From CAZEJS01 sp964512645 (GTDB taxonomy: Bacteria > Actinomycetota > Geothermincolia > Fen-727 > Anoxymicrobiaceae), in assembly GCA_964512645.1 (NCBI GenBank), contig CAZEJS010000011.1:13375-77374 (forward strand): a DNA stretch of 64,000 bases, read 5' to 3'. Numbering within the stretch: position 1 is the first letter of the stretch; each line of letters begins with the position of its first letter. Under the pieces are notes generated by a model. It did no database searches. It was not told the DNA's origin and saw nothing but the letters and a program-made list of their open reading frames with translations. The position numbers and the translations under genes are program-made. Of this stretch, positions 59,005 through 64,000 are shown one piece after another.

Positions 59005-61042
59005 CCCCGAAGAGAAGACCGATCCTGTAGATCGCGAACGCCACCAGCCACGCCAGCGCCAGCGAGTACCCGACCGCGAAAGCGGCCCACTTCCACGACC
59101 CCGTCTCACGCCTGATCACCGCGACCGTGGCAAGGCAGGGGGTGTACAGAAGCGTGAAGGCCATGAACCCGTAGGCGGTGAGCGGGGTGAAGATACGGTG
59201 CAGCTTGGCGGAGGTCGCCGCCTTGCTCTCGCCGACCCCCAGGAGGGCGCCGTAGGTGCTGACCACGATCTCCTTGGCCACGAAACCGAATATGAGCGCG
59301 ACGGCAGCCCTCCAGTCGAAGCCGAGAGGTTTCACCAGCGGCTCGAAGACGCGCCCGATCCTGCCCGCCAGGCTTGCCGCGCTGCCGTACCCGGCCCCGG
59401 TCGGAAAGTAGGAGAGTACCCAGATGATGACGGAGCCGACCAGTATGACAGTCCCGGCTTTCCGGAGGAACAGCGAACCGCGCTCCCACATGTGGATGAA
59501 GGTCCCCTTCGCCGTGGGCCAGCGGTAAGGCGGGAGCTCCATGACGAAAGGCTCGCTCTGGCCCCGGAAGATCGTGGCCCTGAACAGTTTGGCCATTGCC
59601 ACGGCAAGGACGATGCCCAGCAGGTAGAGGGAGAACGTCACGGTCCCCTGGTGCGCCGCGAAGAAAGCCGCGGTGAAGAGGGCGTAGACGGGGAGGCGCG
59701 CAGTGCACGACATCAGCGGATTCACCAGGATCGTTATCATGCGGTCCTTCTCGCTCTCCAGGGTCCGGGCCGCCATGACCGCGGGGACGTTGCAGCCAAA
59801 CCCCATGACCAGCGGTATGAACGATTTCCCGTGGAGCCCCAGCCAGTGCATGACCCTGTCCATGATGAACGCCGTCCTCGCCATGTAGCCCGTATCCTCG
59901 AGCAGGGATATGCACAGGAAGATGATCATGATCTGGGGCAGGAAGATCAGGACCGCTCCCACCCCCCCGATGACCCCGTCCGCCAGCAGGGACTGCAACC
60001 AGGCGGGCGAGGTGAGGTTGGTGGAGACCCAGTTGCCCATCCAGTGGAACAGGTGGTCTATCCAGGTCATGGGGAACCTGCCGAGGTAGAAGGTCAGGAA
60101 GAACATCAGCCACATCAGCAGCGCGAAGATGGGAAAGCCCAGAATGCGGTTGGTCAGCACGCTGTCGATGCGGTCGGACCTGGAGCGATAGCCCTCCTTC
60201 GAGCGGACCACCGCCTCGCGCACGATACCGGCGACGTACCCGTACCTGTTGTCTACGATGATCGTCTCGATGTCCTCCCCGAAGATGGTGAGGAGGTGCC
60301 GTCGGCTCTCCTCGAGCTTTTCGAACACGGGCGAGTCGGGGCCCGCGAGGACCTCGATGTCCTCCTCGACGCGTTCGTCTTCCTCGAGCAGCTTGACCGC
60401 GACCCAACGCGCGGAGTACTTGCCGAGCAGCCTGTCGCGCATCGCGGCGTCGTCCTCGATAACACGCTCGAGCTTCGCTATCTCCTCTTCGGCCTCACGT
60501 CCGTAGGTGACCCGGACACTGCGGAACCGGATTTCATCGCGAAGTGTTTTGCCTATCGTCTCTTTCAGGGCGTCGGTGCCGCGGTTCCTCAACCCCACCG
60601 TGGGGACGACGGGTACCCCGAGGAGTTCCGACAGGAGAGCGATATCGATGGCGACGCCACGGGACTCGGCGACGTCGGCCATGTTGAGCGCGACGATCAG
60701 GGGAACGCCGAGCTCGAGCAACTGGGTGGTCAGGTAGAGGTTGCGTTCTATGTTGCTGGCGTCCACCACGTTCACCACCGCGTCGGGCTTTTCCCCGGCG
60801 ATGAAGTCCCGGACGACTACCTCTTCGAGCGAGTACGCGGTGAGGCTGTAAGTTCCCGGCAGGTCGACGACGTCGAAAGCGACCCCGCCGCCCGAGCTCC
60901 GGCCCTCCTTCTTCTCCACGGTGACGCCCGGCCAGTTGCCTACGTGCTGACGTCCTCCGGTAAGGTTGTTGAATATCGTTGTCTTGCCGGCGTTGGGGTT
61001 TCCGGCGATGGCGACTACTTTTCTCCGGTCAGCCGGGGGCAT
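58997..61042 (-). CDS. feoB: Ferrous iron transporter FeoB
   Basis: A 681-residue protein: cytosolic G-domain with G1 GNPNAGKT (14-21), G3 VDLPGTYSL, G4 NMAD (LNMAD), a GDI region, and a membrane domain of about 10 helices with the two Gate motifs (FGCNVPAVMAARTL, VNPLMSCTARLPVYALF). Imports Fe2+ driven by or gated by GTP hydrolysis. Preceded by two FeoA-type genes and followed by feoC and dtxR. Confidence 0.96.
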   Translation of the reverse strand: MPPADRRKVVAIAGNPNAGKTTIFNNLTGGRQHVGNWPGVTVEKKEGRSSGGGVAFDVVDLPGTYSLTAYSLEEVVVRDFIAGEKPDAVVNVVDASNIERNLYLTTQLLELGVPLIVALNMADVAESRGVAIDIALLSELLGVPVVPTVGLRNRGTDALKETIGKTLRDEIRFRSVRVTYGREAEEEIAKLERVIEDDAAMRDRLLGKYSARWVAVKLLEEDERVEEDIEVLAGPDSPVFEKLEESRRHLLTIFGEDIETIIVDNRYGYVAGIVREAVVRSKEGYRSRSDRIDSVLTNRILGFPIFALLMWLMFFLTFYLGRFPMTWIDHLFHWMGNWVSTNLTSPAWLQSLLADGVIGGVGAVLIFLPQIMIIFLCISLLEDTGYMARTAFIMDRVMHWLGLHGKSFIPLVMGFGCNVPAVMAARTLESEKDRMITILVNPLMSCTARLPVYALFTAAFFAAHQGTVTFSLYLLGIVLAVAMAKLFRATIFRGQSEPFVMELPPYRWPTAKGTFIHMWERGSLFLRKAGTVILVGSVIIWVLSYFPTGAGYGSAASLAGRIGRVFEPLVKPLGFDWRAAVALIFGFVAKEIVVSTYGALLGVGESKAATSAKLHRIFTPLTAYGFMAFTLLYTPCLATVAVIRRETGSWKWAAFAVGYSLALAWLVAFAIYRIGLLFGGG

Positions 61043-61048
61043 GGCCGC

Positions 61049-61420
61049 TCAACTCCCGCCCGCCGCTGCCGCCCGGCCGTTACCGCCCTCCGGGTCCGGC
61101 CTTACGTAGACCCTGGAAGCGACCCCCCTGGCGATCCCCAGCCGCGTGTCCTTGATCGCGACTATCACCGGGCCGGCCATGTTGTTCTGGACCACCGTCA
61201 CTCTCCCCCCGGTGGAAAGGCCCATCTGCTGGAGCCGGTGCTCCAACCTGTGCCCCCTGTCACCGTGGTACTTGTGGGAAGCCCTGTAGGCGAGCCGCGG
61301 CCCGGCGTGAGTGATGTCGTCGTCTTCGTGGACGTGATGCCTCAAACCCCGGACGGCCACGACGGTCCCGGACTGCCCGGGGAGCATGAACCCGAGGGGA
61401 ATTGTCCCGGCCTCAGTCAC
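61049..61420 (-). CDS. FeoA-type protein with a His/Asp-rich insertion
   Basis: A 123-residue protein. The SH3-like FeoA domain is split: GTVVAVRG (18-25) and HRLQQMGLSTGGRVTVVQNN (61-80) are standard, but between them lie about 30 extra residues rich in His and Asp (RHHVHEDDDITHAGP, ASHKYHGDRGH). Eight His and several Asp in 35 residues could bind iron or another metal. Start GTG 61420 overlaps the feoA stop by 8 bp. Confidence 0.8.
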   Translation of the reverse strand: MTEAGTIPLGFMLPGQSGTVVAVRGLRHHVHEDDDITHAGPRLAYRASHKYHGDRGHRLEHRLQQMGLSTGGRVTVVQNNMAGPVIVAIKDTRLGIARGVASRVYVRPDPEGGNGRAAAAGGS

Positions 61421-61730
61421 ACGGTACCTCGACCCAGATATTCCCCGCTTCTTTTTTGCGCAGGGAGAGGTTGAAACCGTTGAGCTTGAGTTCCATCGGG
61501 TCACCGAGGGGGGCGACCCTTTCGACGGTAAAAGGGGTGCCCGCCACGACGCCCATGTCCATCAGGCGGCGCCTGAGAAGACGCGAGCACTCCAGCTTGT
61601 TGATGATGCCGCTGCTGCCCGGGTCCATGTCCCCGAGGCGCCGGGTGCAGGAAATCGCGGGAGCCTCGGGGCACGACGTTTCGCTGCGCCTTCGAGCTCG
61701 CCTTCCCCGTTGCCCGCGCTTGCCGTTCAC
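61413..61730 (-). CDS. feoA: FeoA, SH3-like partner of FeoB
   Basis: A 105-residue protein. Residues 38-102 are a standard FeoA domain (RLLRRRLMDMGVVAGTPF, PLGDPMELKLNGFNLSLRK). The first ~35 residues are a basic extension with two Cys (C20, C28) not typical of FeoA. GTG 61730 is supported by GGAGG 5 bases upstream. First gene of the feo operon, directly behind the DtxR box. Confidence 0.9.
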   Translation of the reverse strand: MNGKRGQRGRRARRRSETSCPEAPAISCTRRLGDMDPGSSGIINKLECSRLLRRRLMDMGVVAGTPFTVERVAPLGDPMELKLNGFNLSLRKKEAGNIWVEVPCD

Positions 61731-61751
61731 GATGTCCTCCCGCGGAGAATA

Positions 61752-61765
61752 TTAGGCTTACCTAA
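61752..61765. promoter_or_regulatory. DtxR/IdeR-type operator of the feo operon
   Basis: TTAGG-CTTA-CCTAA (leftward TTAGG-TAAG-CCTAA), a perfect 14-bp palindrome. Its leftward reading matches the first 14 bases of the DtxR box (TTAGGTTAGCCTAACCTAA) with one mismatch. It is 22 bp upstream of the feoA GTG and overlaps a TAATAT -10-like box. Together with the dtxR gene in the operon this argues for autoregulated, iron-responsive control. Confidence 0.8.
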
Positions 61766-61816
61766 CTTTTCTGAACCGAGAGTAGCACCGCCGAAAACGG
61801 GTGTCAACGCCAGCGG

Positions 61817-62107
61817 TCAACAGGCTCCGGACCACGTCCGGTCGCAGCACGCTCCCCGGCGGCCGCGCCGCCTCAACGCCGCCCGCATCATGGCGCTGGC
61901 GCACCCCACGTCGCTTTCCACCCGTATTGCTCCCGCCGCGCAGTTGGTTGCGCAGGCCCCGCATTCCATGCACGAGCCGGGGCGTACGAGGACCGCGGCG
62001 GAAACGCCGCGCGCGAACACGCGGTGCGGACATACGAGGGAGCACATGCCGCACCTGTTGCACAGCCCCGGGTCGTATTCGAGCGTGTTCCTCCGAGAAG
62101 AGGCCAT
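61817..62107 (-). CDS. hgcB: HgcB, ferredoxin of mercury methylation
   Basis: A 96-residue protein. The first 4Fe-4S motif is C16-x2-C19-x2-C22-x3-C26; the second is CMECGACATNC (C46, C49, C52, C56), the diagnostic HgcB form C-M/I-ECGAC. The C-terminus ends with CC (87-88) and Cys96, the terminal cysteines thought to handle Hg(II). HgcB reduces the corrinoid of HgcA (established family). SD GAGAGGTGAG directly precedes ATG 62107; the gene starts 1 bp after the hgcA stop. The length equals known HgcB (~95). Confidence 0.96.
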   Translation of the reverse strand: MASSRRNTLEYDPGLCNRCGMCSLVCPHRVFARGVSAAVLVRPGSCMECGACATNCAAGAIRVESDVGCASAMMRAALRRRGRRGACCDRTWSGAC

Positions 62108-62108
62108 C

Positions 62109-63056
62109 TCACCTCTCTCCCAGTGCCCGCATCACCCTGGAGGCGACGTTGGCGGCGACGCCGGCCGAGGCGAGGAGGGCCATTACGGGCACGTAGGTGT
62201 CTATCTCCCGGCGGACGCTGCTCGGTGAGGAGTACGTGGTGCACCCGGTGAAGTTGAGGCCGATGAAGGCCGTGATCGTGGGCAGGACGGCCATGTACGA
62301 AGCGGCCCTCAGCAGCCTTGACGCGGCGCTCGAGCCTTCATCCTTCGCCAGCGACGCCCAGGCCGCGCCAAGGCCGATTGCGCTCCCGAGCAGGAAACCC
62401 TTGACGCTGAAGTCCTCCGGCGGCAGGTAGGGGAGGAGGGCGGGGAAGGCCGCCAGGCCCGCGGCTCCGGCGGCAAGGATGCCTCCCGCGGCGATGGCGT
62501 CTCCGGCGATGAGAGCCAGAGCCGCCCCCGCGGCCAGCGCCGGGAAGGCGCCTTTCGCCTCGACGGGCGCCAGGACCATCCTGTCCTTGAGATCGAACCT
62601 GACGGTTCGCATCTCCTCGGTGGCCTCGCCCGTCCGCAGGAAATCCTTGAGGTCTCGCGCTCTAACCGGGCCGAAATCCACTTTGAAGCCCGAGAGCTCG
62701 CGGACCCGGCGCGCATCAACCGACGTGGCGCAGAGCTGCGGCGCGATTACCCGCCGGTGCGTCACCACCTCCGGCAGCCCCGTCTTCTCGATTCGGGAGG
62801 CGAGCTCGCCGGTGCTGAAGTTGCCCTTGCCGGCGGCGCACCAGACGTTGATGCCCCTGGTGTCGAGAACGAGTATGTAAGCGTCGACGCCCTCGAGCGC
62901 TCCTCGCAGCGCGTCGAACGACAGCCGGTAGTTCGCGCTCGCAAGCACCGGCGAGTCGGGGCCCGGGCTGCCCAGCGCGTACAGCCCCGGCCTGACACGC
63001 CAATCGTTCCGGCGAATTCCCATGCGCGCCAGGGCATGGACCAGGTGGTCCCTCAC
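62109..63056 (-). CDS. hgcA: HgcA, corrinoid methyltransferase of mercury methylation
   Basis: A 315-residue protein. The corrinoid domain has RPGLYALGSPGPDSPVLASA (22-41), the cap-helix motif GINVWCAAGKGNFS (68-81, with Cys73 expected to ligate cobalt), HRRVIAPQLCA and GPVRARDLKDFL. After residue 160 a membrane domain of about five helices follows, ending with FTGCTTYSS typical of HgcA. It donates the methyl group that turns Hg(II) into methylmercury, using HgcB as reductant. GTG 63056 is the first plausible start after a TGA at 63125-63123 in the same frame; most HgcA have ~30 more N-terminal residues. Confidence 0.96.
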   Translation of the reverse strand: MRDHLVHALARMGIRRNDWRVRPGLYALGSPGPDSPVLASANYRLSFDALRGALEGVDAYILVLDTRGINVWCAAGKGNFSTGELASRIEKTGLPEVVTHRRVIAPQLCATSVDARRVRELSGFKVDFGPVRARDLKDFLRTGEATEEMRTVRFDLKDRMVLAPVEAKGAFPALAAGAALALIAGDAIAAGGILAAGAAGLAAFPALLPYLPPEDFSVKGFLLGSAIGLGAAWASLAKDEGSSAASRLLRAASYMAVLPTITAFIGLNFTGCTTYSSPSSVRREIDTYVPVMALLASAGVAANVASRVMRALGER

Positions 63057-63122
63057 CCTGATCTTCGCATCAGTACCGCCCGTTGTTTCCAGGGCCGCGG
63101 GACCCGCGGTATCAGGGGGGCC

Positions 63123-63212
63123 TCAACAGGGCTTCGGGTCCACCGGCGACGCACCTTCGTGATCCGTGCAGGAGAGCCCGATGGCACAGCCGGTCTTTTC
63201 CTTGTCAGTCAT
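63123..63212 (-). CDS. 29-codon Cys-containing ORF between the AbrB gene and hgcA
   Basis: ATG 63212 overlaps the abrB stop (ATGA) and has GAAGGAGA 5 bases upstream, so it is very likely translated. The product (MTDKEKTGCAIGLSC... to ...DPKPC) has Cys9, Cys15 and Cys29. Its TGA stop is followed, in the same frame, by 22 open codons and then hgcA's GTG. It may be a small protein of the hgc locus, or the start of HgcA interrupted by a TGA. No family is known to me. Confidence 0.6.
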   Translation of the reverse strand: MTDKEKTGCAIGLSCTDHEGASPVDPKPC

Positions 63213-63481
63213 CCCGTCTCCTTCGCCGACACGAGCTCTCTCATTACCGGCCCGAGCACTCCCCTCACCGGGCCGTCAAGCCGTTCCGCCTTGATGAGCG
63301 TGATGCAGCAGACTTCGCCGTTCATCTCGTGGCTGACCACGGCGATCCTGTCGCCCGGGCCGATGCCCGCTCGGTTGCGGAGGTCTTTGGGAAGCACCAT
63401 CTGGCCGCGTTCATCGATGTTTAGCACCGATTCGACGTGACAGGACGTGTTCTCACAGCACGCCTCCGCTCTTTCGCCCAT
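63209..63481 (-). CDS. AbrB/SpoVT-type DNA-binding protein of the hgcAB locus
   Basis: A 90-residue protein with an AbrB/SpoVT swapped-hairpin domain (residues 18-65: ESVLNIDERGQMVLPKDLRNRAGIGPGDRI). In front is ACCENTSC (Cys8, 9, 14), and Cys58-Cys59 lie in the beta-strand GEVCCITLI. The Cys clusters could sense a metal. Many hgcAB loci have a small regulator upstream (often ArsR-like); an AbrB-type one at this position matches my memory of HgcAB-associated proteins, which I cannot verify. GGAGTGAG precedes ATG 63481. Confidence 0.85.
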   Translation of the reverse strand: MGERAEACCENTSCHVESVLNIDERGQMVLPKDLRNRAGIGPGDRIAVVSHEMNGEVCCITLIKAERLDGPVRGVLGPVMRELVSAKETG

Positions 63482-63501
63482 GGCTCACTCCAATCCAACT
63501 A

Positions 63502-63517
63502 ATCAGAAATTACTGAT
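63502..63517. promoter_or_regulatory. Candidate operator upstream of the AbrB-hgcAB operon
   Basis: ATCAG-AAATTA-CTGAT, a perfect palindrome in an AT-rich patch (63501-63528), 20 bp upstream of the first start codon. It lies where the promoter must be. Possible site for autoregulation by the AbrB-type protein or for another metal-responsive regulator. Confidence 0.5.
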
Positions 63518-63680
63518 AATTATGATAAACAGACAGTCGCCCGCCGTCAAGCGCCCCGGTCCGGGGCCGCCGCGTCCGTAAGGCGCGGTGTTTTCCCGGT
63601 CTGTCGACGGATGATCGAAATGCGGGGCGATAAGTGGAATAAAATCAAATTGTATGAATAGTCATTTTTCTTATACGAAA

Positions 63681-63708
63681 GAAAGCCCCCTGGCTATAGG
63701 GGGCTTTC
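63681..63708 (-). terminator. Terminator of the leftward gene at the window end
   Basis: GAAAGCCCCCT and AGGGGGCTTTC pair perfectly (11 bp) around six bases. Read leftward it follows the stop codon at 63727 by 18 bp and is followed by TTTC. Confidence 0.75.
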
Positions 63709-63726
63709 ACTCCACCTTCTTCTTGC

Positions 63727-63960
63727 CTACAAGGATGTCGCTACTTTGAGCAGATCCGCGACCGCGAAGTTGCCAAACACCGCGTACTCGGTATCACCAA
63801 CCTGCCACTTCACGTAACCCGGGTATGGATCACTCGTTCCACCCGTGGCTAGGTTCTCCCCAGGCTCAAGAGCTATTCCCACCTGGTCTCCGACTTTGAC
63901 CGTATACACCTGGGAGGAATGCTTTCCATAGCCCTGAGCTTCCAGATTCCTGTACCGCAC
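63727..63960 (-). CDS. Small protein or C-terminal fragment at window edge
   Basis: 77 codons from GTG 63960. The product (YTVKVGDQVGIALEPGENL, VKWQVGDTEYAVFGN) looks like a small beta-barrel, perhaps a GW/SH3-like or exported domain. Upstream in the same frame there is a TGA at 63989-63987, so it may be a complete small protein or the end of a broken gene. Composition is less GC-rich than its neighbours. Function unknown. Confidence 0.45.
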   Translation of the reverse strand: MRYRNLEAQGYGKHSSQVYTVKVGDQVGIALEPGENLATGGTSDPYPGYVKWQVGDTEYAVFGNFAVADLLKVATSL

Positions 63961-64000
63961 CCGGTTCCTTGGACCAACCTTTGCGGCTCATGCCGCAGCC

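Overview
This is 64 kb of a GC-rich, gene-dense bacterial chromosome with no rRNA, no CRISPR array and one degraded insertion sequence. The gene content points to a strict anaerobe: an HdrCBA-type electron-transfer operon, a glycyl radical enzyme, a probable Re-type citrate synthase, rubrerythrin, ferrous iron uptake (Feo) and an hgcAB mercury-methylation pair. The mix of high GC, NIPA/DMT carriers, DUF35/thiolase-like pairs, MFE-2-type SDR plus MaoC hydratase, DUF4349 next to an ECF sigma factor, and secreted proteins built from ~105-residue AEG-x-T-x-x-GFEEW repeats suggests a deep-branching actinobacterium of the Geothermincolia kind. That placement is inference; no marker gene proves it.

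Layout. 1-4.0 kb: start of a secreted coiled-coil murein hydrolase, an AT-rich island, initiator tRNA-Met with its terminator, then DUF4349 protein, ECF sigma and zinc-finger anti-sigma. 4.1-9.2 kb (minus): a CrtI-like FAD oxidoreductase with a 49-residue membrane peptide, two lipoproteins, transketolase. 9.5-15.9 kb (plus): SDR, PaaI thioesterase, secreted papain-like peptidase with repeats, Cys-rich protein, DMT carrier, HAD-IB phosphatase. 15.9-19.3 kb (minus): a mirror-image operon DUF35 / thiolase-like / thiolase-like / DUF35. 19.5-25.9 kb (plus): complete phosphate regulon phoB-phoR-pstSCAB-phoU. 26-33.4 kb: rubrerythrin, DUF169 protein, ferredoxin-like protein and a fatty-acid-type module (two SDRs, MaoC hydratase, acyl-CoA dehydrogenase). 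33.5-39.6 kb: membrane M1-like peptidase, IS1595 remnant, tRNA-Gly, a possible small RNA, TrmO, alpha/beta hydrolase, CCA-adding enzyme. 39.7-46.4 kb: orphan glycyl radical enzyme, metallo-beta-lactamase-fold protein, SDR, Clp ATPase with a ClpE-type zinc finger. 46.7-54.3 kb (plus): hdrC-hdrB-hdrA operon, aminotransferase, Re-citrate-synthase-like protein. 54.4-57.6 kb: histidine kinase, single-domain response regulator and a second secreted repeat protein. 57.8-64 kb: Cys-rich membrane protein, feoA-feoA-feoB-feoC-dtxR operon behind a DtxR box, and directly upstream hgcA-hgcB led by an AbrB-type regulator and a 29-codon ORF.

How they fit. The acyl-CoA-type enzymes, the Hdr operon and the citrate-synthase-like enzyme fit anaerobic, possibly syntrophic or acetogenic carbon metabolism (inference). 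Each of the three acyl-CoA/Hdr promoters carries a different palindrome, consistent with TetR-like local control. The item of greatest interest is the hgcAB locus: HgcA has the cap-helix motif NVWCAAGK and a C-terminal membrane domain, HgcB has CMECGAC and terminal cysteines, and the locus has an unusual 5' end where a Cys-containing 29-codon ORF lies in the same frame as hgcA, separated from it by a single TGA. The iron-uptake operon immediately downstream is transcribed in the same direction.
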